Counted from the first letter of the stretch, positions 29,664 through 38,861 are shown. The stretch: DNA of 64,000 nt from Clostridia bacterium (GCA_028280575.1 JANQLN010000113.1:1-64000), one strand, 5' to 3'. Numbers and translations: made by a program. Notes: generated by a model not told the origin, from the sequence alone.

Positions 29664-30917
29664 TCAGGTTTTCATTCTTTCTGGTATTGAATCCAGGCTG
29701 ACATCTTTTTCCTCACCCGTATTCATATCCTTAAGCACTGCTTTGTTACTTTCCACCTCTGTATCACCAATCACTACCGTATACTTTGCACCAAGCTTGT
29801 TTGCATATTTAAGCTGTGCTCTGACACTTCTTCCCATATGGTCCTTTTCCGCAATCACACCTTTGCCCCTGAGCTGTTTTACAAGCTTTTGAGTATATAA
29901 CTCAGCCTTTTTTCCAATGGAAACCACAAATATATCTGTTTCTGCATTTCCCGGAATAACAAGTCCCTGGCTGTCGATTTCCATAAACAGCCTTTCCATT
30001 CCAAGTCCGAAACCGATGCCGGGTGTTGGTTTACCCCCAAATGCTACAATTAAATTATCATATCTTCCCCCGCCGCAAACAGTCCCCTGTGTACCTACAT
30101 TCTCCGACACGAATTCAAAGACCGTCCTGGTATAGTAATCAAGTCCCCGAACAATGTTTTTATCCACATTATAATTTATATTTAAATTCACAAGACCATT
30201 TTTCAGCCCTTCAAAATGCTCATTGCATCCGTCACAAAGTTTATCAGCCAGTGCAGGCGCATCCTTTAGTATAATACCGCACTTTTTTTCCTTACAATCA
30301 ATAATTCTCAAAGGATTCCTTTCAAACCTGTCATTGCAAATATGGCACAAGCCTTTGAGCTTTGGTCTAAGATAGTCAACCAGCTCCTTATTATATTTTT
30401 TTCTGCATTCAGAACATCCCAGGCTGTTAATATTGAGCTTTATACCTTTCAGTCCAAGTTTTCCAAACAAATCATCAAGAATGCTTATGATTTCAACATC
30501 AATTGAAGGGCCGTCTGCACCAAAAGCTTCAACACCAAATTGATTAAATTCCCTGTACCTTCCTTTTTGGACATTTTCATACCTGTAAGCTGTGATATTG
30601 TAATAAAGCTTTACAGGCTGGGGAAGCGAAGCCATTCCATTTTGTATGTAGCTTCTTACAACACCTGCCGTCCCCTCAGGTCTCAAAGTAATGCTTCTGC
30701 CCCCTTTATCTTCAAAAGTATACATTTCCTTTTGAACAATATCGGTGGTATCTCCAACTCCCCTCTGAAACAATTCAGTGTATTCAAAAACCGGAATTCG
30801 CAGCTCTCTATACCCGTAATACTTGCAAAGCTTGTCAATAATTCCTTCTATATATCTCCATTTGATTATCTCCAAAGGCAATATGTCCCTGGTACCCTTT
30901 GGCGCCTGGATGTTCAT
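29664..30917 (-). CDS. hisS: Histidyl-tRNA synthetase
   Basis: This class II synthetase charges tRNA-His. The 417-residue protein begins with APKGTRDILP and has the motif TLRPEGTAGVVRSYIQ (motif 2 region), the HisA motif GLDYYTRTVFEF and GGGRYDNL, and the C-terminal anticodon-binding domain. The Cys-rich segment CSECRKKY...CHICNDRF...CKEKKCG (about residues 165-215) is typical of Firmicutes HisRS. ATG at 30917 is followed by aspS on the same transcript. A good sigma-A promoter lies 80-110 bases upstream, and no T-box leader is visible. Confidence 0.98.
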   Translation of the reverse strand: MNIQAPKGTRDILPLEIIKWRYIEGIIDKLCKYYGYRELRIPVFEYTELFQRGVGDTTDIVQKEMYTFEDKGGRSITLRPEGTAGVVRSYIQNGMASLPQPVKLYYNITAYRYENVQKGRYREFNQFGVEAFGADGPSIDVEIISILDDLFGKLGLKGIKLNINSLGCSECRKKYNKELVDYLRPKLKGLCHICNDRFERNPLRIIDCKEKKCGIILKDAPALADKLCDGCNEHFEGLKNGLVNLNINYNVDKNIVRGLDYYTRTVFEFVSENVGTQGTVCGGGRYDNLIVAFGGKPTPGIGFGLGMERLFMEIDSQGLVIPGNAETDIFVVSIGKKAELYTQKLVKQLRGKGVIAEKDHMGRSVRAQLKYANKLGAKYTVVIGDTEVESNKAVLKDMNTGEEKDVSLDSIPERMKT

Positions 30918-30996
30918 AACATCTCTCCTATTCTAAACAAAAAACAATAATTATCCAAAATCCATAACATCACTTAAAGTCCGTTTTATTATTTAT

Positions 30997-31025
30997 ATTT
31001 TAAATATCTATCATACCAATGTCAA
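30997..31025 (-). promoter_or_regulatory. Sigma-A promoter of hisS-aspS
   Basis: On the minus strand TTGACA (31020-31025) and TAAAAT (30997-31002) are 17 bases apart. The leader before hisS would be about 70 bases, too short for a T-box. A divergent promoter for the regulator gene lies about 60 bases away. Confidence 0.85.
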
Positions 31026-31087
31026 TAGTATCATGTTTTTGAAATATTATCGCTTACAAACTAACTTTTAAATTTTGAATTTTTTTC

Positions 31088-31116
31088 TTGACATTTACAG
31101 GCAATTGGTATAGAAT
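31088..31116 (+). promoter_or_regulatory. Sigma-A promoter of the LacI-type regulator operon
   Basis: TTGACA (31088-31093) and TAGAAT (31111-31116) are separated by 17 bases. Transcription would begin near 31123, within the palindrome at 31110-31148. A GTG at 31123 sits at that presumed start and therefore cannot be a normally initiated codon. Confidence 0.85.
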
Positions 31117-31148
31117 GAACGCGTGTACAGTACGCGCGTTCATTCTAT
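31110..31148 (+). promoter_or_regulatory. 39-bp palindrome over the promoter start: probable operator
   Basis: ATAGAATGAACGCG (31110-31123) and its exact reverse complement (31135-31148) flank an 11-base centre. The left arm covers the -10 box and the presumed transcription start; the right arm ends 5 bases before the ribosome binding site. This is a natural place for autorepression by the LacI-type protein encoded just downstream. LacI-family sites are usually shorter, so two overlapping half-sites or a different regulator is possible. Confidence 0.75.
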
Positions 31149-31167
31149 CGGAAAAGGAGGTAAAACT

Positions 31168-32172
31168 ATAGCAACCAGAGATGATGTAGCAAAGCTTGCG
31201 GGTGTTTCCGGAGCAACGGTATCCAGGGTTTTTAATTGTCCTGAATCAGTTTCCGAAGCTTCTCGGAATATAGTACTTAAAGCAGCAAATGAACTTAATT
31301 ACCATCCTAACTTGATAGCCCAGAATTTTGCAAAAGGAATTACAGGTAATATTGGGATAATACTTCCATATATCCCAAATGTACATATATTCTCCGTCTA
31401 TTATTTCTCGGAGCTTTTAAGTGGGATAGGCCAGGTTACATCTGAAAAGGGCTTTAATATTATTTTGTTTTTCCATGACTTAAACCTTAGGTATCCTAAT
31501 GATTATACCAAGTATTTTAAGGGACAAAGAGTGGATGGGTGCATATTGCTTGGTACTTTGAGGAACGATCCCGGACTCATTGATTTAAAAAAATCAGGAT
31601 ATAGGTTTTGTCTGGTAAACAACTATATAAAAGACTCCGGAATTGATTTTGCAGATGTAGACAACGTCAAGGGGAGCTACGAAGCAGTAAAGTATCTGGT
31701 TGAGAAGGGACATAAAAATATAGCCTTTATTAACGGACCTTCCAATTATACCAACAGTATTGACAGGTATCAAGGATATTGCATGGCTCTTGATGAATTC
31801 AAAATACCGTTGAGGAAAAGCTTCATACTGGAAGGAAATTATGGTAAGAAAAGCGGGTACATTGCTTCAAAAAAGCTTCTGGATTTAAACCCCGTTCCTT
31901 CCGCACTTTTTGCATCCAACGACAGGATGGCGGCAGGAGTAATTATGGGATTAAGGGAAAAAGGAATAAGTATTCCTGAAGATATGGCTGTTGTCGGTTA
32001 TGATGATTCAGATATTGCAACAATTGTAGAACCTAATCTCACAACCGTTAAAATACCGTTTTTTGAACTGGGAAAAATGTGTGCCGCCAGATTCTTAGAT
32101 ACCCTTAGCAGAAAATCCGGTGGCTTTGAATTAAAAATTGAACCTGAGCTGATTGTCAGGCAATCAACTTAA
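31168..32172 (+). CDS. LacI-family transcriptional regulator, probable ATA start
   Basis: The protein has the LacI N-terminal helix-turn-helix (TRDDVAKLAGVSGATVSRVFN), the hinge region and a periplasmic-binding-like sugar-sensing domain ending IEPELIVRQST. Counting from an ATA codon at 31168 it has 334 residues, a normal length, and begins (M)ATRDDVAKLAGVS. AAAGGAGG lies 7 bases before ATA. The only other upstream in-frame start, GTG at 31123, sits at the presumed transcription start, and no in-frame ATG exists before the HTH. It leads an operon with a ThuA-like and a Gfo/Idh/MocA gene, so it probably controls a sugar-derivative pathway; the inducer is unknown. Confidence 0.88.
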   Translation: MATRDDVAKLAGVSGATVSRVFNCPESVSEASRNIVLKAANELNYHPNLIAQNFAKGITGNIGIILPYIPNVHIFSVYYFSELLSGIGQVTSEKGFNIILFFHDLNLRYPNDYTKYFKGQRVDGCILLGTLRNDPGLIDLKKSGYRFCLVNNYIKDSGIDFADVDNVKGSYEAVKYLVEKGHKNIAFINGPSNYTNSIDRYQGYCMALDEFKIPLRKSFILEGNYGKKSGYIASKKLLDLNPVPSALFASNDRMAAGVIMGLREKGISIPEDMAVVGYDDSDIATIVEPNLTTVKIPFFELGKMCAARFLDTLSRKSGGFELKIEPELIVRQST

Positions 32173-32220
32173 TAAAGAGGAAACTGTTACACAATAAACT
32201 TTATTGAAAGGATATTTGCT

Positions 32221-32943
32221 ATGAAAAAGAAAGCTTTGATAGTTTGCGGAGGATGGGACGGGCATGAGCCCGTTGAGGTATCGGAAGTATTTCATAATGT
32301 TTTGACTGCTAATGGTTTTGATGTGGAGATATCGAAAACACTGGATTCTTTAAAGGATTTAAATGAGCTTTTAAAGCTTCATCTTATTATCCCTGTATGG
32401 ACAATGGGTAAAATTGACAACAAAACTGTTAATGCCGTATCGGAAGCAGTTGCAAACGGTGTCGGATTCTGCGGGTGCCACGGAGGTATGTGTGACGCTT
32501 TTAGAGAAAACGTTGAATGGCAGTTTATATCAGGCGGAAATTGGGTTTCTCATCCAGGTGGGGACGGTGTGGAATACGCAGTAAATGTAAAAAGAGGTTC
32601 GAGCCCTATTGTAGAGGGGATAAAGGATTTCAAGGTAAAGAGTGAGCAATATTATCTGCATGTAGACCCTGCGGTAGAAGTGCTGGCTACAACCGGCTTT
32701 CCTGTTGTTCACTGGTATCATTCCTCCAACGGTAAGGTAGATATGCCTGTAGTGTGGACAAAAAAGTGGGGACATGGACGGGTATTTTACAATTCACTAG
32801 GTCACCATGCAGATATTTTTGATATACCTGAGGCACTGGAAATTATGAAACGCGGATTCCTGTGGTCGGCTGAAGGAAGGGATATTGCAATCCGCGACGG
32901 CCTTTCTTCAGACGATTTCAAAAGTGATAAAAAAATGTTTTAA
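32221..32943 (+). CDS. ThuA-like domain protein
   Basis: The 240-residue protein matches the ThuA-like fold related to class I glutamine amidotransferases: KKALIVCGGWDGHEP at the N-terminus, GVGFCGCHGGMCDAF near the usual nucleophile position, and GHGRVFYNSLGHH near the C-terminus. ThuA proteins act with Gfo/Idh/MocA-type dehydrogenases in the use of trehalose and other disaccharides in characterised bacteria. Here it lies between a LacI-type regulator (48-base gap) and such a dehydrogenase (12-base gap), which supports a carbohydrate role. The reaction is not known from the sequence. Confidence 0.88.
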   Translation: MKKKALIVCGGWDGHEPVEVSEVFHNVLTANGFDVEISKTLDSLKDLNELLKLHLIIPVWTMGKIDNKTVNAVSEAVANGVGFCGCHGGMCDAFRENVEWQFISGGNWVSHPGGDGVEYAVNVKRGSSPIVEGIKDFKVKSEQYYLHVDPAVEVLATTGFPVVHWYHSSNGKVDMPVVWTKKWGHGRVFYNSLGHHADIFDIPEALEIMKRGFLWSAEGRDIAIRDGLSSDDFKSDKKMF

Positions 32944-32955
32944 AGGGGGTATGAA

Positions 32956-34065
32956 ATGATGAAAAAAGTTAAGGTTGGAATAATTGGGTGTGGAAATATA
33001 AGCGGCATCTATTTAAAAAACTGTACACAGTTGTTTGATATTCTTGAAGTCAAAGCAGTTGCGGACCTTAAGATGGACAGGGTCCGGAAGGCGGCAGAGG
33101 AATATGACATTCCGAAAGCCTGCAGCGTTGAAGAGCTTCTTGCAGATCCCGAAATAGAAATAGTCTTGAATCTGACGATCCCCATAGCCCATGCACAGGT
33201 TTGCCTGGCAGCACTTGAAGCGGGAAAAAACGTACATGTTGAAAAACCATTGGCAATTACAAGGGAAGATGGAAAAAAACTGTTGGAAACTGCAAAATCC
33301 AGGGGATTGCTGGTTGGTGCCGCCCCGGATACCTTTATGGGTGGTGGAATCCAGACATGCAAAAAGCTGATTGAAGACGGGTGGATCGGCAAGCCTGCAG
33401 CATCAACCGCTTTCATGGCATGCCATGGGCACGAGAGCTGGCATCCTGATCCTGAATTCTACTATAAAAAGGGCGGAGGTCCCATGTTCGATATGGGTCC
33501 CTACTATCTAACTGCTCTTGTAAACCTCATGGGACCTGTAAAATCGGTAACAGGTTCAACAAGGATTACATTCCCTGAAAGAGTTATTACAAGCAAGCCT
33601 AAATACGGCAGTGTTATAGATGTGGAAACACCTACCCACATTGCAGGTGTTATGAATTTTGAAAACGGAGCAATAGGCACAATTATAACAAGCTTTGATG
33701 TCTGGGGAGCCCAGCTTCCGAGGATAGAAATCTATGGTACGGAAGGATCTTTGAGTGTGCCGGATCCAAATGGATTTGGAGGACCTGTTTATGTATTAAG
33801 AAAAGACAAAAATGAATGGATGCAAATCCCTGTCACTCATGGCTATACAGACAACAGCAGGGGTATCGGCGTAGCAGACATGGCTTATGCCTTGAGAACA
33901 GGCAGAAAACACCGTTCAAATGGAGAACTCGCTTATCATGTCCTTGAGATAATGCATGGTTTCCATGATGCATCCAATGATATGAAGCATTATATGCTGG
34001 AAAGCACCTGCGAAATACCTGATGCTCTGCCAATGAATCTTCTAACAGGCACATTGGACAAATAA
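32956..34065 (+). CDS. Gfo/Idh/MocA family oxidoreductase
   Basis: The 369-residue protein has the N-terminal Rossmann dinucleotide motif [16 protein letters not shown], the [15 protein letters not shown] motif characteristic of the family, and the C-terminal alpha/beta domain ([26 protein letters not shown]). Family members oxidise or reduce sugars, inositols or sugar acids with NAD(P). The substrate cannot be told from the sequence. Two adjacent ATG codons (32956 and 32959) follow AAAGGGGGT. It is the last gene of the LacI-ThuA operon and is followed by a strong terminator. Confidence 0.93.
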   Translation: MMKKVKVGIIGCGNISGIYLKNCTQLFDILEVKAVADLKMDRVRKAAEEYDIPKACSVEELLADPEIEIVLNLTIPIAHAQVCLAALEAGKNVHVEKPLAITREDGKKLLETAKSRGLLVGAAPDTFMGGGIQTCKKLIEDGWIGKPAASTAFMACHGHESWHPDPEFYYKKGGGPMFDMGPYYLTALVNLMGPVKSVTGSTRITFPERVITSKPKYGSVIDVETPTHIAGVMNFENGAIGTIITSFDVWGAQLPRIEIYGTEGSLSVPDPNGFGGPVYVLRKDKNEWMQIPVTHGYTDNSRGIGVADMAYALRTGRKHRSNGELAYHVLEIMHGFHDASNDMKHYMLESTCEIPDALPMNLLTGTLDK

Positions 34066-34079
34066 AGGCAATAATTGAA

Positions 34080-34113
34080 AAAACACATTCCTTTTTTGGG
34101 AATGTGTTTTTTT
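34080..34113 (+). terminator. Intrinsic terminator of the LacI-ThuA-Gfo operon
   Basis: AAAACACATTCC (34080-34091) pairs with GGAATGTGTTTT (34099-34110) and is followed by a long run of T. This ends the operon 15 bases after its last stop codon. Confidence 0.95.
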
Positions 34114-34198
34114 TTACCCCTTTTTATATGTAACAAAAAATAAAATTTAATAATATTATGTAGTGTTAATAAATAACCAAAAAAGGAGTGTATTCACT

Positions 34199-34333
34199 AT
34201 GGCAGACAGATATGGCGGTTGCGGTATTTTTGGAGGCAATTGTGAAATATTGTTTTTCATCCTTGTTTTCCTGCTCCTGTTCTGTAATCCAGGATTCGGA
34301 TATGGCGGATTCGGTTGCGGATACAAGGAATAG
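34199..34333 (+). CDS. 44-residue Gly/Cys-rich hydrophobic peptide
   Basis: The peptide reads MADRYGGCGIFGGN at its start, then a hydrophobic stretch (ILFFILVFLLLFC), then a Gly/Tyr/Phe/Cys-rich tail (NPGFGYGGFGCGYKE). An AAAGGAG site lies 9 bases before the ATG, and a strong terminator follows at 34355. Such short Gly-rich membrane peptides in spore formers often belong to the YjcZ/SscA-like spore-associated group, and this one could too, but the match is by general character only. The three Cys outside the hydrophobic segment are notable. It stands alone between two terminators, so it should form a separate small transcript. Confidence 0.75.
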   Translation: MADRYGGCGIFGGNCEILFFILVFLLLFCNPGFGYGGFGCGYKE

Positions 34334-34354
34334 AATTTCCAAATTCCATACTGG

Positions 34355-34379
34355 GGCACCTTTAAAAAGGTGCCTTTAT
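34355..34379 (+). terminator. Intrinsic terminator of the small peptide gene
   Basis: GGCACCTTT (34355-34363) pairs with AAAGGTGCC (34366-34374) around a 2-base loop, followed by TTTATAA. The stem also lies just beyond the 3' end of the convergent GH3 gene. Confidence 0.85.
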
Positions 34380-34422
34380 AATTAACTCAAAGCTTTTTGA
34401 ATATACAGCCCTTTCAATTGAA

Positions 34423-36600
34423 TTAATATTCCAGTTCTACAGAAGTTTCGCCTGTAACCTCAAATTCAATACTTTTTATTGTATTGCCGGTCAATTCCCA
34501 GCTTCTTTTGTCAGGCTGACTGCCACCAATATATATTCTAAACATACCCGGCTCTATAACAGCTTTCCCATCATTATCAATTAAAGCCATCTGTCTTGGC
34601 GTAACATTAAATTCCACCAGCTTTTTCGCCCCTGGCTTTAATAAAACTTTTTTAACTCCCAGCAAACTCCATGCGGGAACACTTACACTGGCTTCAATAT
34701 CTTCCAAATAAAGCTGTACTGTTTCTTCCGATTCCATTTTGCCCGTGTTGCTTAATTTTATTGAACACTCAATATTTTCACCGGGTTTAATTCTTTTTTT
34801 ATTAATTGAAATATCACTATATTCAAAGCTTGTGAAGCTAAGTCCATAACCAAATGGATAAAGGGCTGCCTTTTCCATATATCTGTATGTCCTGTTCTTC
34901 ATTGAATAATCCTTGAAATCAGGCAGTTCTTCCGTAGAATTGTAAAATGTTACAGGCAATCGGCCGGATGGACTTATGTCTCCAAATATTAACGAAGCTA
35001 CGGCATTGCCACCCTCAGCCCCCGGATACCATGCCTGGATAATTGCAGCTACATTTTCATCGGCCCATTTTACAGCAAGTGCACTTCCGGAAAGAAGAAC
35101 AAGAACTACAGGCTTCCCTACATCATTTACGGCTTCAAGCAATTGCTGCTGCAAGCCCGGCAGTTTTAAATCCCTCTTATCTCCACTTGCATATTCATTG
35201 GATGCATCTCCTTCTTCCCCTTCAATGCTTGCATCCAGTCCGAGGCAAATGACAGTCAAATCCGCCTTTTTGGCAGCAGAAACAGCCTCGGCAAACCTTT
35301 CCTTTTCTTCTCCAAGCCCCTCTACCTTGTCCCTATATAAATGACATCCTTGAGCGTAATAGACACGGGCTTCATTTGAAACAGCATTTCTTATACCCTC
35401 AAGAACAGTCACATACCTTGACGCCGTACCGCAATAATTACCCTCCAGCGCGGTCCTGCTGTCAGCATTAGGCCCGATTACGGCGATTGACTTGATCCTG
35501 TCCCTGGAAACAGGCAAAAGGTTATCTTCATTTTTTAGAAGAACCATTGTTTTTTGCGACACATTCCTATTAAACCGGCGATGTTCTTCACAATCATTTT
35601 TTTCATAAGGGATAGAATCATAGGGAACATTATCACATTTATCAAACATGCCCAGCTTCATCCTGGTCACCATTAACCTAAATACAGCCTTATCTATAAT
35701 ACTTTCCGTTATCAAGCCTTCTTCAAGAGCCAGCAAAAGATTCGGGAAAGTATTGCCGCAGTTTAGGTCACATCCGTTTGCCAGCGCCAATGCGGCAGAT
35801 TCAGGTGCGGTTTTAGTAACCATATGATGCTTGTGGAAATCACAAACCGCCCAGCAGTCAGACACTACATGGCCTTTGAAGCCCCATTCATCCCTGAGGA
35901 TTTCCTGCAGCAGAGTCTTGCTGCCGCAGCATGGTTCATCGTTTGTCCTGTTATAGGCACCCATAACTGATTCGACTCCTGCTTCCTTTACACAATCCTT
36001 GAATGCAGGCAGGTAAGTTTCTCTTAAATCCTTTTGTGAAACTACGGCATTGAACTCATGACGTTCATTCTCCGGTCCGCTGTGTACAGCATAATGTTTT
36101 GCACATGCGGCTGCTTTAAGGTATTTGTCATCATCACCCTGCAGTCCCTTTATGAAAGCAACTCCAAGCCTTCCTGTAAGGTAAGGGTCTTCTCCATATG
36201 TTTCATGCCCTCTTCCCCATCTTGGATCTCTGAATATATTAATATTCGGAGACCAAAAAGTAAGGCCTTTGTATATTCCCCGGTCTCCTTCTCTCTGGAA
36301 CTCATGGTATTTTGCCCTGCCCTCCGTTGATATTATATCAGCCACATCATGCACCAGATCCTCATCAAATGTTGCTGCCAGGGCAATAGCCTGGGGAAAC
36401 ACAGTAGCAACTCCCGCCCTTGCCACTCCGTGCAGTGCTTCATTCCACCAGTTATACGATGGAATTCCAAGCCTTGAAACAGGCGAAGCATTAAATACAA
36501 GCTGGGACACTTTTTCCTCTATCGTCATTTTGGAAACCAGGTCTGCAGCTCTTTTCTCAAAAGACAAGCTTTCATTTTCATAGTCAGGTATCACAGACAT
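34423..36600 (-). CDS. Glycoside hydrolase family 3 beta-glycosidase
   Basis: The 725-residue enzyme has the GH3 N-terminal catalytic barrel (RLGIPSYNWWNEALHGVARAG, ATVFPQAIALAATFDEDL), the nucleophile region GHVVSDCWAV (Asp), a second alpha/beta domain with the VICLGLDASIEGEEGD stretch, and a C-terminal fibronectin-III-like domain (EETVQLYLEDIEASVSVPAWSLLGVKKVLL). The WNEALHG motif is frequent in beta-xylosidases and related exo-acting enzymes, but beta-glucosidase activity cannot be excluded. No signal peptide is seen, so it probably acts on imported oligosaccharides. ATG at 36600 (MSVIPDYE) has GGGTGG 8 bases upstream. It converges with the small peptide gene. Confidence 0.93.
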   Translation of the reverse strand: MSVIPDYENESLSFEKRAADLVSKMTIEEKVSQLVFNASPVSRLGIPSYNWWNEALHGVARAGVATVFPQAIALAATFDEDLVHDVADIISTEGRAKYHEFQREGDRGIYKGLTFWSPNINIFRDPRWGRGHETYGEDPYLTGRLGVAFIKGLQGDDDKYLKAAACAKHYAVHSGPENERHEFNAVVSQKDLRETYLPAFKDCVKEAGVESVMGAYNRTNDEPCCGSKTLLQEILRDEWGFKGHVVSDCWAVCDFHKHHMVTKTAPESAALALANGCDLNCGNTFPNLLLALEEGLITESIIDKAVFRLMVTRMKLGMFDKCDNVPYDSIPYEKNDCEEHRRFNRNVSQKTMVLLKNEDNLLPVSRDRIKSIAVIGPNADSRTALEGNYCGTASRYVTVLEGIRNAVSNEARVYYAQGCHLYRDKVEGLGEEKERFAEAVSAAKKADLTVICLGLDASIEGEEGDASNEYASGDKRDLKLPGLQQQLLEAVNDVGKPVVLVLLSGSALAVKWADENVAAIIQAWYPGAEGGNAVASLIFGDISPSGRLPVTFYNSTEELPDFKDYSMKNRTYRYMEKAALYPFGYGLSFTSFEYSDISINKKRIKPGENIECSIKLSNTGKMESEETVQLYLEDIEASVSVPAWSLLGVKKVLLKPGAKKLVEFNVTPRQMALIDNDGKAVIEPGMFRIYIGGSQPDKRSWELTGNTIKSIEFEVTGETSVELEY

Positions 36601-36700
36601 AATTGTTACCACCCTTCAATCAAAGATAACTTTATAATACCTGAAATATACCTTTTTCGCTTTTCATTTATTGCTGTCTAATAATCAGTTATTGTTATTA

Positions 36701-37018
36701 TCATTTGCCAAAAGTACTCGGAGATTTAATTATAAAGAGCTCCAGAACATCCCTGTCTGGATTTGATATATTCATCTTAGTATTATATGGTACATTCAAA
36801 ATACTTCCCTTTCCATATGCATTGGCTTCTTCATCGTTTAATCCAATTGATATTTTTCCTCTTACAATGACAAGATAAACATTGGAATTGGAAAAATGTT
36901 CAGGAAGTGATTCTCCCTCTGTTAGAACAACATGATTAAGGTCTATGTTTTCATCACTTATTATCCTTTCAATTTTCTTTTCATCAGTTACGGCAAATTC
37001 ATATGTTTTTTCAACCAT
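36701..37018 (-). CDS. Small cupin-domain protein
   Basis: The 105-residue protein has a short helical N-terminus and one cupin barrel: VVLTEGESLPEHFSNSNVYLVIVRGKISIGL gives the first motif, with a His but without the full two-His set, and GKGSILNVPYNTKMNISNP gives the second. The metal site appears incomplete, so a binding rather than an enzymatic role is possible. ATG at 37018 follows an AAGGAGG site. It is a lone gene between GH3 and ribH on the same strand. Function not assigned. Confidence 0.75.
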   Translation of the reverse strand: MVEKTYEFAVTDEKKIERIISDENIDLNHVVLTEGESLPEHFSNSNVYLVIVRGKISIGLNDEEANAYGKGSILNVPYNTKMNISNPDRDVLELFIIKSPSTFGK

Positions 37019-37174
37019 GACAAACCTCCTTAAAATACTTCAATTCAAATTGTATTATATACTAATGCTGCAATATAATGCAGTTGCCATGGTTACCAAA
37101 TTATATGACGGCAGGATACATCTGTTTCAATAAACCGTAAGATGTATTTTTATTTTAAACAAATCAGCAATTCA

Positions 37175-37642
37175 TTAAAACTGCTTTAACAAGTTTGCCA
37201 TCTCTATTGCTGCAACAGCAGCATCATAACCTTTATTGCCAACCTTTGTTCCAGCACGTTTTATTGCTTGCTCAATGCTTTCAGTGGTCAAAACCCCAAA
37301 TATTACAGGAATACCTGTATCTAAAGATACTTTTGCTATGCCCTTTGTCATCTCACTTGCCACATAATCGAAGTGAGGAGTAGAGCCTTTGATAACTGCG
37401 CCAAGACAGATTACCGCATCATATTTTTTTGATGAAGCCATCTTCTGGGCGGCAAGCGGAACCTCAAAAGCTCCGGGGACCCAGGCTGTTTCAATATCGG
37501 CTTCTTCAATCCCATGCCTGGCAAGACCGTCAATTGCACCGCTTAAAAGCTTGCTGCCTATGAATTCATTGAAACGTCCTACAACTATCCCCATTTTCAA
37601 ACCTTTTGCAATCAAATTACCTTGAATTGTTTTAATTGGCAT
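37175..37642 (-). CDS. ribH: 6,7-dimethyl-8-ribityllumazine synthase
   Basis: RibH condenses 5-amino-6-ribitylamino-uracil with 3,4-dihydroxy-2-butanone 4-phosphate to give lumazine, the penultimate step of riboflavin synthesis; it forms icosahedral or pentameric shells. The 155-residue protein has [18 protein letters not shown], the substrate region [18 protein letters not shown] and [19 protein letters not shown]. Its start overlaps the end of ribBA by 11 bases. It is the last gene of the rib operon. Confidence 0.98.
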   Translation of the reverse strand: MPIKTIQGNLIAKGLKMGIVVGRFNEFIGSKLLSGAIDGLARHGIEEADIETAWVPGAFEVPLAAQKMASSKKYDAVICLGAVIKGSTPHFDYVASEMTKGIAKVSLDTGIPVIFGVLTTESIEQAIKRAGTKVGNKGYDAAVAAIEMANLLKQF

Positions 37643-38861
37643 TTGTTTTTCCCTCCTGGTTTATATCATTTAGCATATGACCCATCTTTTCCTTCTTCGT
37701 TTTGAGATAGAATGCGTTGACATTGTTAGCTTCTATCTGAAGAGGTATCCTTTCTGCAATTTCAATTCCGTACCCCTTAAGTCCGACTACTTTTTTAAGG
37801 TTATTGGTCAAAAGGCGTATTTTCTTTAATCCCAATTCACATAAAATTTGTGCACCCACACCATATTCTCTAAGGTCAGGAGCAAATCCTAAAAGTTCAT
37901 TAGCTTCCACGGTATCCTTTCCCTTATCCTGCAGCCCATAAGCCCGAATCTTGTTTACAAGTCCTATTCCCCTCCCCTCCTGACGCATGTAAAGCAAAAC
38001 CCCTCTTCCTTCCTCATTAATCTTCCTTAATGCTGCCGCCAGCTGGTCACCACAGTCACATCTAAGAGAGTGAAAAGCATCACCGGTCAGGCACTCGGAA
38101 TGTACTCTTACAAGCACAGGTTTTTCCGATTCTCTTATGTCCCCATGTAAAAGGGCTAGATGGTTCTTCCCGTTAATACAATTCTCGAAAGCCAAAATCC
38201 TGAATTCTCCATATTCTGTTGGAAGGTTTGCTTCTGCCGAAAGCTTTATAAGCTTTTCCTTCTTCCTTTTATACTTAATTAAATCAGCTACCGTTATTAT
38301 CTTTAATCCGTGCTGTCCTGTAAAATCCATTAACTGTGGTACTCTTGCCATGGTACCGTCTTCATTCATAATCTCACAAATAACTCCTGCAGGAGTAAGA
38401 CCTGCCATTTGTGCCAGGTCAACTGTTGCCTCCGTATGTCCGGAACGTTTCAGCACCCCTCCCCTTTGTGCTATAAGGGGGAAAACATGCCCGGGTCTTA
38501 CAAAATCCTTGCTTGTAGACTCAGGACTCACAAGCTGCTTTATGGTATGCGCTCTTTCAAAAGCCGATATGCCGGTCGTTGAATCTTTATGGTCCACTGT
38601 AACGGTAAATGCAGTTCTCATGCTTTCAGTATTTCTTTCGACCATAAGGGACAGGTCCAGGCGGCGTGCATATTCCTCACTCAAAGCTGCGCATATGATA
38701 CCTCTTGCGTGTGCTGCCATGAAGTTTATAGCTCCAGGGGAAACCTTATCGGCAGCCATAAGCAAGTCTCCTTCATTTTCCCGGTCCTCATCATCAACAA
38801 CTACTATCATTTTTCCCAGTCTTACATCTTCTATGGCTTCCTCAATTTTATCAAACATCAT
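37632..38861 (-). CDS. ribBA: Bifunctional DHBP synthase / GTP cyclohydrolase II
   Basis: RibBA carries two riboflavin steps in one 409-residue chain. The N-terminal RibB half (about residues 1-200) makes 3,4-dihydroxy-2-butanone 4-phosphate from ribulose 5-phosphate ([27 protein letters not shown]). The C-terminal RibA half opens GTP and has the zinc ligands in [15 protein letters not shown] and the [13 protein letters not shown] motif. The ATG pair at 38861 follows GGAGG by 7 bases. It lies 25 bases after ribE and overlaps ribH. Confidence 0.98.
   Translation of the reverse strand: MMFDKIEEAIEDVRLGKMIVVVDDEDRENEGDLLMAADKVSPGAINFMAAHARGIICAALSEEYARRLDLSLMVERNTESMRTAFTVTVDHKDSTTGISAFERAHTIKQLVSPESTSKDFVRPGHVFPLIAQRGGVLKRSGHTEATVDLAQMAGLTPAGVICEIMNEDGTMARVPQLMDFTGQHGLKIITVADLIKYKRKKEKLIKLSAEANLPTEYGEFRILAFENCINGKNHLALLHGDIRESEKPVLVRVHSECLTGDAFHSLRCDCGDQLAAALRKINEEGRGVLLYMRQEGRGIGLVNKIRAYGLQDKGKDTVEANELLGFAPDLREYGVGAQILCELGLKKIRLLTNNLKKVVGLKGYGIEIAERIPLQIEANNVNAFYLKTKKEKMGHMLNDINQEGKTNAN

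Noticed and set aside
30918-31120. Possible T-box leader for hisS-aspS
   Set aside because: The promoter is only about 70 bases from hisS, and no T-box core or specifier stem is seen.
31123-31125. GTG as start of the LacI-type regulator
   Set aside because: It lies at the presumed transcription start and inside the palindrome, with no ribosome binding site; the strong site is 7 bases before ATA 31168.
37116-37147. Hairpin after ribH resembling a terminator
   Set aside because: The T-tract is on the plus strand, where no gene ends, so it does not fit as a terminator of the minus-strand rib operon.
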